64,000 nucleotides of DNA from Thalassoglobus sp. JC818 (GTDB lineage Bacteria; Planctomycetota; Planctomycetia; Planctomycetales; Planctomycetaceae): contig NZ_JBFEFI010000005.1 of NCBI RefSeq assembly GCF_040717535.1, positions 434,001 to 498,000 of the forward strand. Reading direction: 5' to 3'. The notes beneath the pieces were generated by a model. That model saw only the letters and a program-made list of their open reading frames with translations. It was not told the DNA's origin and made no database searches. The position numbers were made by a program, and so were the translations under genes. Positions 27,782 to 37,533 of this stretch are shown here, piece by piece (position 1 is the first letter of the stretch; every line of letters begins with the position of its first letter).

Positions 27782-28378
27782 ATGCAGGTAATCGAAACAG
27801 TCACAGGGCCAGGAATCCCATTGCTGCTCGACGACATTGACACAGACCGAATCATCCCAGCACGTTTTCTTCGTTGCGTCAGCTTCGATGGCATCGGTGA
27901 GCACGCCTTCAAAGATGATCGTGAGCAGGATGAATCGCATCCCTTCAACCACGAAGCTCATCAACACGGAAAAATTCTGATCAGTGGCCGAAACTTCGGG
28001 TGCGGATCGTCTCGCGAACACGCTCCGCAGTCGTTGATGCGTTGGGGAATTGAAGCCATCGTCGCGGAATCCTTCGCAGAGATTTTCTTCGGAAACTGCA
28101 CATCGCTCGGCATCCCCGCAGTCACAGCTTCACGAGCTGACCTGGAACGCCTCGCGGCTGCTGCGGCGGCAGATCCCAACCTCGAGTTCGAATTGAATCT
28201 CCCGAAGAAGGAAATCACTTTCGGTAATCAAGTCGTTTCCGTCGAGATGCCACAGAGTGCACACGAAGCTCTCACATCCGGAAAATGGGACTTCCTCGGC
28301 CAGCTGCTCGATCGACATCCTTCGATTAAGGCCAAACTTGAGTCGCTCCCCTACGTGAAGAAATTCGTCGAGCACTAG
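27782..28378 (+). CDS. leuD: 3-isopropylmalate dehydratase small subunit
   Basis: A 198-residue LeuD, the small subunit that with LeuC isomerises 2-isopropylmalate to 3-isopropylmalate in leucine synthesis. It shows [14 protein letters not shown] near the start, [17 protein letters not shown] with the substrate-binding serine-arginine, and [11 protein letters not shown]. Length fits the family. A GAGGAATTGAA ribosome site lies 2-10 bases before the ATG. LeuC is not adjacent, which is unusual for bacteria where leuC-leuD are typically paired, but planctomycetes often split operons. The downstream hairpin closes the unit. Confidence 0.93.
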   Translation: MQVIETVTGPGIPLLLDDIDTDRIIPARFLRCVSFDGIGEHAFKDDREQDESHPFNHEAHQHGKILISGRNFGCGSSREHAPQSLMRWGIEAIVAESFAEIFFGNCTSLGIPAVTASRADLERLAAAAAADPNLEFELNLPKKEITFGNQVVSVEMPQSAHEALTSGKWDFLGQLLDRHPSIKAKLESLPYVKKFVEH

Positions 28379-28390
28379 ACGACATTTAGA

Positions 28391-28420
28391 CAGGGTTCGA
28401 ACGCACTCACTCGAACCCTG
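28391..28420 (+). terminator. Hairpin after leuD
   Basis: Perfect 10-bp stem (cagggttcga, tcgaaccctg) with a 10-nt loop, 13 bp after the leuD stop. The following bases are only moderately T-rich (actcattctttcc). Confidence 0.55.
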
Positions 28421-28461
28421 ACTCATTCTTTCCAGCGCGACCTGTCCATTCGCCACGCATC

Positions 28462-29100
28462 ATGAGCAAACCCACGATGAATCAGGGAGCCCCTGCCGTT
28501 CAGGAATGCGAGCACGCCCTGAAGGAATGGGCAGTCGTCTGCGAGGCAATACGCTCAGGGCATCAAAGTGTGCTCCTGCGAACCGGCGGAATTCGAGAAG
28601 ATCACGGAGAGTTCCGAATCGAATCCGATCGATTCTGGTTATTCCCAACACGTTTCCATCAGACCGTCGAACTGATCACTCCAGAATTCGCAGAGACGAT
28701 GAGCCGCAGCGAGGCGCCCGTCGTTTCTGAGACTCTTGGGAATCAGATTCCGTTGCATGTCTTTTGTGAAGTTCACATGAGCTGCTACATCGACGATTTG
28801 TCTCAACTTCCGACAATCCGCAATCTGCATGTCCTGAAAGACGAAGTGACTCATCAACGGTTCGACTATCGTTCACCCGGGCTGACAGCTCTTTTCATTC
28901 GCGCTTATTCACTTCCCGAACCGGTGCTGATTGAGAACAATGCTCAGTACGATGGCTGCAAGAGTTGGCTGACGATGAATTCCCCTCTCGCGACAGATGA
29001 ATTGAACGCGGTTCTGCCGACTGAAGAATTCGAGCGTCGGGCCGACGAGTTCAAACGGGCAACGGGTTCATCAATGCGTCTTCATCCAACAGCCGATTAA
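28462..29100 (+). CDS. DUF1802 family protein
   Basis: A 212-residue protein with the hallmark start of DUF1802: ALKEWAVVCEAIRSGHQSVLLRTGGIRE, followed by FWLFPTRFHQTVELI. The family occurs in cyanobacteria, planctomycetes and others, and has no established biochemical role; some have proposed nucleic acid or nuclease-like links, which I cannot check. No signal peptide. It sits between leuD and speA on the same strand with spacers of 83 and 297 bp, so co-transcription with leuD is possible but blocked by the hairpin. Confidence 0.82.
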   Translation: MSKPTMNQGAPAVQECEHALKEWAVVCEAIRSGHQSVLLRTGGIREDHGEFRIESDRFWLFPTRFHQTVELITPEFAETMSRSEAPVVSETLGNQIPLHVFCEVHMSCYIDDLSQLPTIRNLHVLKDEVTHQRFDYRSPGLTALFIRAYSLPEPVLIENNAQYDGCKSWLTMNSPLATDELNAVLPTEEFERRADEFKRATGSSMRLHPTAD

Positions 29101-29397
29101 CAAATCCCAGCGACGGGAAACTTTCGGAAAGTTCTCCCCTGTTTGCTTTCACTGACGAATCGAATGACGGAGAATTCGGCACCGCCGGGACTTAAGTGGC
29201 GGAGCATGTTTATCGCACCAATGCTTGAAATCTTCGGGAGCAAACTCCGAATCGTTTGACTTGGCTTGTATGCTGACATTCGGTTTTTGGACGACCGCCC
29301 GAACGTTTATCAATATTCTCTCGCGTTTCCAATCTGTGATCGGATTCGCAATCAATGAAATCAGCCCTGTAAGAATAGATTTGGAATTCTGCCCAAT

Positions 29398-31314
29398 ATG
29401 ATCGATTCTGCAAACTCCTGGACCACAAACGACTCGAACGATCTGTACGAAGTCAACAGGTGGGGCAACGGCTTCTTTTCCATCGGTCCAAACGGTCACC
29501 TGCTCGTGCACCCGGACCGCAATTCCGATCGAAACATTGATCTCAAAGAGTTGATCGATCGACTCCAGGTCAGAGGTCTCGATTTGCCGATTCTGCTCAG
29601 ATTTAACGGCATTCTGAAAGAACGTCTGACCGAAATTCGCGACGTCTTCGCCAAAGCGATCAAAGAGAATGAATACAAAGGCCGATACGCCTGCGTTTAC
29701 CCGATCAAGGTGAACCAGCAGCGTGAAGTCGTTGAGAAAATCGTCGAATACGGTCGGGAATATGGATTCGGACTCGAAGCAGGAAGCAAACCGGAGTTGC
29801 TGGCTGTCGTTGCCATGACTGATCCGTCAATGCCGATCATCTGCAACGGCTTCAAGGACGACGAGTTCATCGAAATGGCGATGCTCGCGCAGAAGATCGG
29901 ACGAACAGTTTTGCCGGTCGTTGAGAAATACACCGAGCTGGAACGCATTCTCAAAATCGCCAAGCAGGTTGGTGTCCGTCCACGAATTGGAATGCGCGTG
30001 AAACTGGCTGCTCGCGGAGCAGGAAGATGGCAATCTTCAGGTGGATACCGTTCGAAATTTGGTCTGACCGTCAGCGAGATCCTCAAAGGTCTCGAGTTAC
30101 TGGAGAGTCAGGGAATGCAGGATTGCTTTAAGCTGCTGCACTTCCATCTCGGCAGCCAAATCACAAACATCCGACAGGTCAAAGCTGCCATTACGGAAGC
30201 CAGTCGCGTGTATGTTGATCTCGCTCGACGCGGAGCCGGACTTGAATATCTCGACGTCGGGGGTGGACTTGGTGTCGACTACGATGGCTCACAGACCAAC
30301 TTCCAGTCGAGTATGAACTACACTCTTCAGGAATATGCGAACGACGTAATCTATCACGTACAGACCGTCTGTGATGAGACCGGTGTCGATCATCCGATCA
30401 TTCTTTCAGAGAGTGGTCGAGCAATTGCAGCTTTTCATAGTGCTCTCATCTTTGGAACTTTGGGTGTGACTCGACAGGGAGATGTCGAAGCGATTCCGCC
30501 TGAGCTTCCGGATGACTACGAGCAACCACTTCACGATTTGATGCTGACGTACAATGAGCTGACTCAGCGAAACGTTCAGGAAAGCTTTCACGATGGACAG
30601 CAAGCCATCGACATGGCGATGAGCCTGTTCAGCGGCGGATACTTGCCGCTCGAACAAAGAGTGCTTGCAGAAAATCTCTTCTTCGCCATCTGTCGAAAAA
30701 TCACACGGCTTCTCGAAGAGCTCGATTACATTCCCGAGGAACTGACATCGCTGCCGGGAATGCTTTCTGATTTGTTCTTCTGCAACTTCTCGCTGTTCCA
30801 ATCGATGCCCGACAGCTGGGCCATCAAACAACTTTTCCCGGTCATGCCGATTCATCGGCTGGAGGAAAAACCAAGTCGGCATGCGGTGCTCTGCGACATC
30901 ACCTGTGATTCAGACGGCAAGATCGACACGTTCATCGATCGTCGCGATGTCAAGAAGACGCTGCGTCTGCACGAGTTCGATGGCTCCCCATATTACCTCG
31001 GAGCTTTTCTGATCGGAGCTTATCAGGAAATTCTCGGCGACCTTCACAACCTGTTTGGGGACACCAACACGATTCATGTCGATCTCGACGAGAACGGCAG
31101 AGTCACGCTGGAGTCGATCATCAAAGGTGAGACCGTCAGCGAAGTCTTAGAATACGTGCAGTTCAACGGACGTGAGCTCATCGATCGACTTCAAATGGCG
31201 ACCGAAGCCGCCGTTCGAGAAGGACTCATCGATAACGCCGAAGCTGGCCGCTTGATCAAATTCTACGAGGAAGGGCTCAACGGCTACACTTACCTTGAAG
31301 GACTTCAAGAGTAG
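29398..31314 (+). CDS. speA: Biosynthetic arginine decarboxylase
   Basis: A 638-residue PLP enzyme of the SpeA type (fold III), which converts arginine to agmatine for polyamine synthesis. Visible marks include PIKVNQQREVVE with the PLP-binding lysine, GLEAGSKPELLAV, LHFHLGSQITNI, DVGGGLGVDY and SESGRAIAAFH. The C-terminal part holds CDITCDSDGKID, the cysteine-containing segment next to the catalytic acid. Length matches the family (about 630-660). The gene stands alone; agmatine-processing genes are not near. Confidence 0.94.
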   Translation: MIDSANSWTTNDSNDLYEVNRWGNGFFSIGPNGHLLVHPDRNSDRNIDLKELIDRLQVRGLDLPILLRFNGILKERLTEIRDVFAKAIKENEYKGRYACVYPIKVNQQREVVEKIVEYGREYGFGLEAGSKPELLAVVAMTDPSMPIICNGFKDDEFIEMAMLAQKIGRTVLPVVEKYTELERILKIAKQVGVRPRIGMRVKLAARGAGRWQSSGGYRSKFGLTVSEILKGLELLESQGMQDCFKLLHFHLGSQITNIRQVKAAITEASRVYVDLARRGAGLEYLDVGGGLGVDYDGSQTNFQSSMNYTLQEYANDVIYHVQTVCDETGVDHPIILSESGRAIAAFHSALIFGTLGVTRQGDVEAIPPELPDDYEQPLHDLMLTYNELTQRNVQESFHDGQQAIDMAMSLFSGGYLPLEQRVLAENLFFAICRKITRLLEELDYIPEELTSLPGMLSDLFFCNFSLFQSMPDSWAIKQLFPVMPIHRLEEKPSRHAVLCDITCDSDGKIDTFIDRRDVKKTLRLHEFDGSPYYLGAFLIGAYQEILGDLHNLFGDTNTIHVDLDENGRVTLESIIKGETVSEVLEYVQFNGRELIDRLQMATEAAVREGLIDNAEAGRLIKFYEEGLNGYTYLEGLQE

Positions 31315-31353
31315 CGAAGCACTCAATGCTGAGAGCGAATTCAACAAACGCAA

Positions 31354-31394
31354 AGAAGCCGCAAGAGCCGTTTAGCTTTTGTCGGCTTCTGTTT
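31354..31394 (+). terminator. Probable speA terminator
   Basis: Stem agaagccg (31354-31361) with cggcttct (31383-31390), then GTTTT on the plus strand. It begins 40 bp after speA and overlaps the 3' end of the convergent DoxX gene by 19 bases. Confidence 0.5.
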
Positions 31395-31791
31395 TAGAAG
31401 CTTGTTCACTGCTGGCGTTCGGCCCGCGGAAAGCAAGTCGGAAGACATCCGGTTGACGCAATCCCAGAGCGATCCAGGCCACAACTCCGATGATGATGGG
31501 AAAGAGAAACGAATCTTCAATCCGCACATGCGTCGCAGTCGCTCCGCCGAGGTAGCCAGCGAGCAGAATGGCAGCGACGAACGCCGTATGAGGAATGAGG
31601 AACAGGATCGCGATCACAACTTCGACGATGCCGACGGTATGCATCACTTCCTGCTTCCAGCCCATCTTGTCGAACATCTCCGCTTTGCCTTCCCATTCCG
31701 TAAACTTCCCCATTGCGCTTCCAAAAATCAGAAACGCCACCAGAAGAATACTCAGGACCCATCCCACAATTCGGAGGTTCTTCGAACTCAT
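31372..31791 (-). CDS. DoxX-like membrane protein
   Basis: A 139-residue protein with four predicted membrane segments (WVLSILLVAFLIFGSAMGKF, VGIVEVVIAILFLIP, TAFVAAILLAGYLGGATATHVR, LFPIIIGVVAWIALGLR) in the DoxX family arrangement. The GxGxATATHVR region resembles the conserved end of the third segment of DoxX family proteins. Some DoxX members take part in redox or sulfur metabolism, but the family is broad and the function here is open. The cytoplasmic C-tail is rich in serine and glutamate. The gene converges with speA. Confidence 0.82.
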   Translation of the reverse strand: MSSKNLRIVGWVLSILLVAFLIFGSAMGKFTEWEGKAEMFDKMGWKQEVMHTVGIVEVVIAILFLIPHTAFVAAILLAGYLGGATATHVRIEDSFLFPIIIGVVAWIALGLRQPDVFRLAFRGPNASSEQASKTEADKS

Positions 31792-32287
31792 CGTTCACCA
31801 CACTTCAATCGACTATGTAGACTTTGACTGTTCACTGAGGTGGATGATATTGCGTGGCAGCATCGTCGTCGATGGTCTCGTTTCACGCGAACTTCTATTG
31901 GGCCCGATTCGTTGAAGACGAGGTGCTTTTCTTCAGTCGTGACAGTCTCTTCATACAGGACTGAAGCGCGAACTCATGGTGCAAACGTTTGGACTCTGGC
32001 ATCAATTTGAGACGGACTTTCGATGGAAGAAACTCGCGTCACCATGACTTGAATTCAGCTGCATCGAGTCCAAATCGTGTCGCATCCAACGAGTAAACCT
32101 GGGCAAACCTCGGAATATTGGTAAACCGTTCTCTGACAGGAATTTGCTCCTCAAAATCGCATCGCTGATCAGCCAGCGGAGGACTCCTCACGTCTTGATC
32201 TTCAGAAGGGCGGTCATAGGATGAAACTAACGCGCTCATTTCAAGTCGAGCGATTGCATGAAGTGAATTAACGAGCGGAGGTCTCTC
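31792..32287. other. Intergenic region, no firm gene
   Basis: About 496 bp between the DoxX gene (minus) and the small secreted protein (plus). A 66-residue minus-strand frame (32039-32239) has a somewhat protein-like sequence but no ribosome site, so I do not call it. GGAGG at the right end serves the gene at 32288. Confidence 0.4.
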
Positions 32288-32596
32288 ATGAAAAATTTTC
32301 TGATCGCAACAACTGTTGCTTCCATGTTCGTCTTTACCGGAGTCGGTGACACAAGCAGTGCCGAAGCTGCGCCCCCATTAAGAGTGCTCAGAAATCGAAT
32401 CGAACGACGTGTGGATCGGTCCTTCGATCGAGGCTATCGAGATGCACGGCGAGACTATCGTCAGCTAGATCGGCAATTCGATCGACGTTTCGACAACCGT
32501 TATGACCGCGGTCGTTACTACGGACGTCGACCGTATTATGGTCCTCGCTATCGGAATGGATACATTTCCACTCCGTATTTCTCGTTCGGCTTTTAA
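32288..32596 (+). CDS. Small arginine/tyrosine-rich secreted protein
   Basis: A 102-residue protein with a signal peptide (MKNFLIATTVASMFVFTGVGDTSSAEA) and a mature part dominated by arginine, aspartate and tyrosine (RSFDRGYRDARRDYRQLDRQFDRRFDNRYDRGRYYGRRPYYG). GGAGG lies before the ATG, and a strong terminator follows. No family recognised; such repetitive RD/RY proteins in planctomycetes may be structural or bind anionic polymers, which is only a guess. The composition is strongly basic after processing. Confidence 0.75.
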   Translation: MKNFLIATTVASMFVFTGVGDTSSAEAAPPLRVLRNRIERRVDRSFDRGYRDARRDYRQLDRQFDRRFDNRYDRGRYYGRRPYYGPRYRNGYISTPYFSFGF

Positions 32597-32628
32597 TCCA
32601 CTCTCGTTTTAAGCCGAACAATAACTGC

Positions 32629-32682
32629 AAAGCCCGCCGCTTTCGTCCTTCGCTGAAGTGATGAAAGCGGCGGGCTTTTTTT
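32629..32682 (+). terminator. Strong terminator
   Basis: Perfect 16-bp stem (aaagcccgccgctttc 32629-32644, gaaagcggcgggcttt 32663-32678) with a long T-run on the plus strand. It closes the small secreted gene and faces the convergent ROK gene. Confidence 0.85.
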
Positions 32683-32748
32683 GATTGGTGATGCAGTGCG
32701 TTCAATTCAATCAGAAACGAGGATCTTTGATCGTCGCGCGGAGTCCTC

Positions 32749-33714
32749 TTACTCCGGGAATCCATGAATGGCCAGTGCGACGGCTCCGAGAACACCGGCT
32801 TTTGAACCCAACTGGGACTTTTCAATCCGGATATCGTCGACTGGAAACAGTCTTCCGACACGCGTTTCGACATCTTCTCTGATACGTTCGAGTAGAAGCG
32901 GACCGAGATTCGCAACTCCCCCTCCGATGACCACAAGATCCGGATGGACAGTCGTCACGACATTCGCAACGCCAATAGCGATGTCCGAAGCCGCATTGAG
33001 AATTGCATCACGAACCGCGTCATCCTGTTCAGCGACTTGGCCCATCATCTCGACGTCCACTCTCGCAGGATCTCCATCCACCAAGTCATGCAGGTTCGGT
33101 GCGAGCCCCATCAACATCAACCGAATTCCTTCGGCAGCGAGAGCAGTACCACTCGCGAGAGTCTCGAGACATCCGTGATTCCCGCATCCACACAGAGGAC
33201 CTGTCCGGTCGATCGTCTGGTGCCCCAGCTCTCCTGCAGCTCCGAGCGGTCCTAAGCGCAGCTTGCCATCAATGACGACACCACCACCGATGCCGGTTCC
33301 GATCGCAATGAACACCATCGTGTTGGCGGGAGGTCCTTCTCGAAAGGTCAGCTCACCGAGTGTTGCAGTTCGTACGTCATTGAGAAGCAGAACACGACAC
33401 TTTATCTGCTCAGAGAGAATCGCCGAGACTGGAATGTTCTTCCAGTGCGTTGTCATGTTCGGAAGGTAACGTGTTTCGCCAGCGTGGAGATCGACGAGTC
33501 CCGGAAGTCCCATACCGAGCGCAGCGAGTTCAGCCCCTCCCGATTCTCCTGCGAGTTTCAGGACGAGATCACCGATGCGTCTCAGGACTTCGTTCGGACC
33601 GTAATGAGAATCGGTATCAATCGTGCCCTCACGCAGGACGTTTCCATCCTGATCCGCGAGGGCACATTTGACCGTCGTTCCTCCAACGTCGACACCTGCA
33701 AAAATCTCAGGCAT
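32749..33714 (-). CDS. ROK family sugar kinase (glucokinase-like)
   Basis: A 321-residue kinase of the ROK family. It shows the ATP-binding [24 protein letters not shown], the catalytic aspartate in [12 protein letters not shown], and the ROK zinc motif [13 protein letters not shown] in which two cysteines and a histidine bind metal. Probably phosphorylates glucose or a related hexose; regulatory DNA-binding domains are absent, so it is an enzyme, not a repressor. The ATG at 33714, preceded by GGGGA, starts 8 bp inside the end of the upstream isomerase-like gene, which indicates translational coupling. Confidence 0.9.
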   Translation of the reverse strand: MPEIFAGVDVGGTTVKCALADQDGNVLREGTIDTDSHYGPNEVLRRIGDLVLKLAGESGGAELAALGMGLPGLVDLHAGETRYLPNMTTHWKNIPVSAILSEQIKCRVLLLNDVRTATLGELTFREGPPANTMVFIAIGTGIGGGVVIDGKLRLGPLGAAGELGHQTIDRTGPLCGCGNHGCLETLASGTALAAEGIRLMLMGLAPNLHDLVDGDPARVDVEMMGQVAEQDDAVRDAILNAASDIAIGVANVVTTVHPDLVVIGGGVANLGPLLLERIREDVETRVGRLFPVDDIRIEKSQLGSKAGVLGAVALAIHGFPE

Positions 33715-34630
33715 AGTCCCCTGCCAATTCATCACGAACTTTTTCGAGCAGCTTCTTCGTTGCTCGGATTCCTGCGTATTCGTCGAGCTGATGTCCTTCG
33801 TACTCGATCCCGACGAAACCGCGATACCCGGCGTCCAGCACGATCTTCATGACCTTCAGGAAGTCCGTTCTGGTGTCGTTTCCGTTTTCATCGAAGTCGT
33901 AGGACTTGGCACTGACCGCTTGAGCAAACGGCATCAACTCTTCAACACCCTGGTATCGGTCGTACCAGTTGTCGTCACTGATGCGGAAGTTTCCGAAATC
34001 TGGAAGCGTGCCGCAATGTGGATCGGCGACACGTTCCATGACTGTCGAGAGCCAGGCTGCGTTGGAGGAAAGCCCACCATGGTTCTCAACGAGAATGTTC
34101 AGTCCGAGAGGCTTTGCGAAGTCAGTCAGCTGAGCAAGCCCGTCGGCGGCGTACTCGATCTGCTCGTCGTATGTTCCACGGCTGGCTGCGTTGACTCGAA
34201 TCGAATGGCAACCGAGGAATTTGGCAGCTTCGACCCACTTCTTGTGATTGTCGACAGTCTGAGCACGTTTGTTCTTGTCTGGATCGCCGAGTTGTCCTTC
34301 TCGATCAACCATGATCAGCAGACTCTGCACACCGTTGTCGGCAGCCCGCTTCTTCATGTCCGCCAGGTACGATTCGTCTTTGGCTTTTTCGAAGAAGAAC
34401 TGATTCACGTACTCGATCGCATGAATATCGAACTCGGTCTTCGCGATTTTTGCGAAGTCGAGGTTATCAATCTTCTTGTCGAAAATGGCCTTGTGGAGTG
34501 ACCATTGAGCGAGAGAGATCTGATAGAGCGGCTTCTTATCCGCTGACAGTGCGAATTGCGGGAGAAGAGCAGAAGCTGCGAGTGCTGCAGTTCCCTGAAG
34601 AAACTGCCGTCGTTCGAGCGATGGAATCAT
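33707..34630 (-). CDS. Exported sugar phosphate isomerase/epimerase-like TIM-barrel protein
   Basis: A 307-residue protein with a twin-arginine-like leader ([27 protein letters not shown]) followed by a xylose-isomerase-like TIM barrel. Barrel signatures are [30 protein letters not shown] and [17 protein letters not shown], with several acidic and histidine metal ligands. Tat-exported barrels of this type are abundant in planctomycetes and their sugar substrates are mostly unknown. The gene overlaps the downstream ROK kinase by 8 bp, so the two are made together even though the kinase is cytoplasmic. Confidence 0.85.
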   Translation of the reverse strand: MIPSLERRQFLQGTAALAASALLPQFALSADKKPLYQISLAQWSLHKAIFDKKIDNLDFAKIAKTEFDIHAIEYVNQFFFEKAKDESYLADMKKRAADNGVQSLLIMVDREGQLGDPDKNKRAQTVDNHKKWVEAAKFLGCHSIRVNAASRGTYDEQIEYAADGLAQLTDFAKPLGLNILVENHGGLSSNAAWLSTVMERVADPHCGTLPDFGNFRISDDNWYDRYQGVEELMPFAQAVSAKSYDFDENGNDTRTDFLKVMKIVLDAGYRGFVGIEYEGHQLDEYAGIRATKKLLEKVRDELAGDYA

Positions 34631-34878
34631 GGGGACACCCGTTCATGGTAAGGATGTTTGTCGAGAAAAACGCTAGGTCACGATGGACGAATTGCAGAAC
34701 ATTGTCAATTGTGTCGTGTCTCTCAGAAAGAGATTTTCGCCCGGATGACGCAAAACGTTCGTTTTCGGGGGAGTGTCATGATCTGAAGTGTGAAATCTGC
34801 GGACTTCTGACTGAGAGTGGTTGCCAGATCGAGCCAAACAATCAATGTCTTCCGATGTAACATCTCCTGCGATCAAAG

Positions 34879-36879
34879 TCAGGAGTTCGGCGCGCCCATC
34901 TTGATACGGGCCACTCGTCCGTAAAGCCCTGCCCCGCCCACATACGGAGCGAGTTGCAATTCCGTCGGGAGCCAGACCGGGTTCTGGACACGCTGATCGG
35001 GGAAATTGGAAACCACTGGCAGTTTCGGTGTCGAAGCTTGCTGATAGAGGTCTTCGCCACACGGATGAAGATAGAGCCGTTTCCGGACGATAAGATCGCT
35101 CAGTTGGTCGACCAGGTCGCGGCCCATCCGTGTCCAAACGACAACTTTTGGATCGGACCGGAAGACGAGTCCGTATCGCCCGGAAACGTCTGTGTAGTCA
35201 GCGAATTCATTCAGCAGAACATCCCACGTCACTCGTTCGTGGTGCCGAAGAAACTCGATGATGGCCGCAGGGATTTGCCCGTACTCGGCCAGTTGCTTCC
35301 ACTTCAGCACCTCTTCCGCTTCCGCAGCGGGCGTTTCTCCGCGACGGGCTTCTTCCTCCATGACTCGAATCACGCGATGATCAAGCGTCGCCGGTCGACA
35401 GCGCGTTCTCGCCCATTCACGGAGTTGGAAGATCTCATCCTCCATTGTGATCGACAGCGGAACCGTGCGTTCAATTGAGTCCTGCAAGTCGTCGTCGGAA
35501 AGGATTCGCTTCTCCGCGTACGAGTCGATAATCGCAGAGTTCACAAGCGTTTCAATCTCAGCCCCGCTGTATCCTTCTGTCGCATTGGAGTGGGCATCGA
35601 GATCAAACTGCTCCGGATTCCAGCCTCGCTTTTGAAGGTGAATCCTGAAGATGGCGAGCCGTTCTTCGTATGTTGGCAAATCGACGAAAAACAAATCGTC
35701 GAAACGTCCGCGTCGCAACAATTCGGGCGGGAGTGACTCGATACGGTTTGCGGTGGCGACGACGAAAACAGGATGCGTATGTTCCTGAAGCCATGTCAGA
35801 AACCGTCCGACGATGCGGGAGACCGTTGGATCCTGTGACTCATTGCCAACAAAACCTGCAAAGGCTTTGTCGATTTCTTCGATCCAAAGCACAGCCGGCG
35901 CGATCGTTTCAGCGGTCGACAGCACATCTCTCAAATTCTGTTCTGAAACACCACGTCCCGATTCCAGCAGGTCTCCGAGATCCATTCGAATCAGAGGAAA
36001 TTTCAGCATTCTGGCAATCGCGCGAGCAGTCAGACTCTTTCCACATCCTTGAACACCGGCCAGCAAGACTCCTTTTGGATTCCCAATGTGCCGGTTCTTT
36101 GCATCAGTTGAGAAGGCTTCCGATCGATTCGAAATCCATTCCTTAAGACCATCCAATCCGCCGACGTCTTCAATTCCCTCATCGAGAGCAACGAACTCAA
36201 GCAAACTGGCGCCTTGCACGAATCGTCGCTTTTCAGAAATCAGGTTTGCGAAGAGTTCGTCCGTCACTCCATCTGCTCCGCGCAGTGACTTTACCCAAGC
36301 TTTACGAGCTTCGTCAGCTGTCAGTCCGAGGACTGAACGGACCAGAGCCTCCCGGTCCGATTGTTGGATCGATGCCACAATGCCGGATTTTGGATCGTTA
36401 AGGATCGCTTCAAGTATCTCGTGCAGATCGTCTCCGTCAGGGAGTGGAAGGTCGATCATCGACACGTCTTTCGAAATCTCTTTCGGGATGTTGTCGACGG
36501 CCCCCATGAGAACAAGAGTCTTTTGCTGACCGGGAAGGACCGGGACCAGATCTCTCAGCTTGCGAATGACTCGCGGATCGTCGAAGCAGAGATGAAAGTC
36601 CTTCAGCAGAAACAGATGTTGGCTCGCATAGTCATTCTGGATTTGATCCAGAAAAGCAACCGGATCGACTCTCTCAGTTTCCGACGCTGCACTTGAAGAC
36701 TTTGAGTCAGCGACGACTCCGCCGGTCATCGACCAACTGACGCAGTTCCATCCTAGGTCTGCGGCCAGTCGCTGAAACTCCTGCTCCCATCGACGCTCTT
36801 CGTAAGTCCGCGTCACCAACAGCGGGTAACCAGCCAGGATTCGGTCTGACAAATCGTCAATCACATGTGCAGCGACCAT
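34879..36879 (-). CDS. Ycf46-like AAA ATPase
   Basis: A 666-residue AAA protein. The N-terminal 230 residues are a conserved extension seen in Ycf46-type ATPases of cyanobacteria and plastids; the AAA core follows, with Walker A GVQGCGKSLTARAIA, Walker B VLWIEEIDKAF and sensor-like VATANRIESLPPELLRRGRFD, including the paired arginine fingers. The chain ends with a roughly 150-residue tail after the second lid helix. Family members are linked to inorganic-carbon use and other stress responses, without a firm mechanism. The start at 36879 (ATG) is preferred to the TTG three bases upstream. Monocistronic. Confidence 0.83.
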   Translation of the reverse strand: MVAAHVIDDLSDRILAGYPLLVTRTYEERRWEQEFQRLAADLGWNCVSWSMTGGVVADSKSSSAASETERVDPVAFLDQIQNDYASQHLFLLKDFHLCFDDPRVIRKLRDLVPVLPGQQKTLVLMGAVDNIPKEISKDVSMIDLPLPDGDDLHEILEAILNDPKSGIVASIQQSDREALVRSVLGLTADEARKAWVKSLRGADGVTDELFANLISEKRRFVQGASLLEFVALDEGIEDVGGLDGLKEWISNRSEAFSTDAKNRHIGNPKGVLLAGVQGCGKSLTARAIARMLKFPLIRMDLGDLLESGRGVSEQNLRDVLSTAETIAPAVLWIEEIDKAFAGFVGNESQDPTVSRIVGRFLTWLQEHTHPVFVVATANRIESLPPELLRRGRFDDLFFVDLPTYEERLAIFRIHLQKRGWNPEQFDLDAHSNATEGYSGAEIETLVNSAIIDSYAEKRILSDDDLQDSIERTVPLSITMEDEIFQLREWARTRCRPATLDHRVIRVMEEEARRGETPAAEAEEVLKWKQLAEYGQIPAAIIEFLRHHERVTWDVLLNEFADYTDVSGRYGLVFRSDPKVVVWTRMGRDLVDQLSDLIVRKRLYLHPCGEDLYQQASTPKLPVVSNFPDQRVQNPVWLPTELQLAPYVGGAGLYGRVARIKMGAPNS

Positions 36880-37113
36880 CAATCACTCAGTCTGTGGAAT
36901 TTCGGAAACGAGAGATGATGCAGTTTCGAAACATCGATCATAAAAACGAAAGTGTAGCTGGCCCATCTCGATGTTTGTAACCCATGACACGCCAACAGGA
37001 AAGAGCCGCTTACTGCAACGAATACATCGCTTTCTCTTGCTGCTCGGCACGGCGTCCGCAGAACTCTTCCGATCACGTCAAACCTACATCTCAATTCTTG
37101 AGGTTCTATCGGA

Positions 37114-37515
37114 ATGTTGTTTACGTCATCTCTCTCATCAATCCGCGATCGTTTCTTCACGACGAACTACGGCTCGACCATCATTCTCAAAGCATGTGGT
37201 TTCGTCGAGGAACATCATGCTCGCATTCTCAGCGCAGAAGATGGTCAGATTCGAGTTCGAATCGGCTTCACCATGCTTGAGCAATTCATCTTCAACTGCC
37301 CCCGCACGCGACCTGTTGATGTCATGTTGCGCGTCCGACACCTGGACGACCATGAAGAAGCAGGCGAGATGAAAGATGTTCTTCCAGCAGCCAAATGCTC
37401 ACAGGTGGATGTCGAAATACTTCCGAAGTCGGTCGGTTGGAGTCAGCCCGAGTTCGAACAGTTTTCACGAAAACTCCTCTGGTCGCTGAGAAGCCATTTC
37501 GTCTCGCCAGCGTAA
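37114..37515 (+). CDS. Hypothetical protein
   Basis: A 133-residue soluble protein with ordinary amino-acid composition (AEDGQIRVRIGFTMLEQFIFN, MLRVRHLDDHEEAGEMKDVLP, KLLWSLRSHFVSPA), which argues for a real gene even though I recognise no family. The C-terminal helix SQPEFEQFSRKLLWSLRSH is amphipathic. It ends 19 bp before the convergent thiO gene. The ribosome site is weak. An upstream extension in the same frame is not supported. Confidence 0.55.
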   Translation: MLFTSSLSSIRDRFFTTNYGSTIILKACGFVEEHHARILSAEDGQIRVRIGFTMLEQFIFNCPRTRPVDVMLRVRHLDDHEEAGEMKDVLPAAKCSQVDVEILPKSVGWSQPEFEQFSRKLLWSLRSHFVSPA

Positions 37516-37533
37516 ACGAGTCAAACAAGTGCA

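Noticed and set aside
32039-32239. 66-aa minus-strand ORF
   Set aside because: Protein-like composition but no ribosome site and no family; not strong enough to call.
36991-37010. aacaggaaagagc resembling the end of the 71-bp element
   Set aside because: Only about 13 bases match and the rest of the element is absent.
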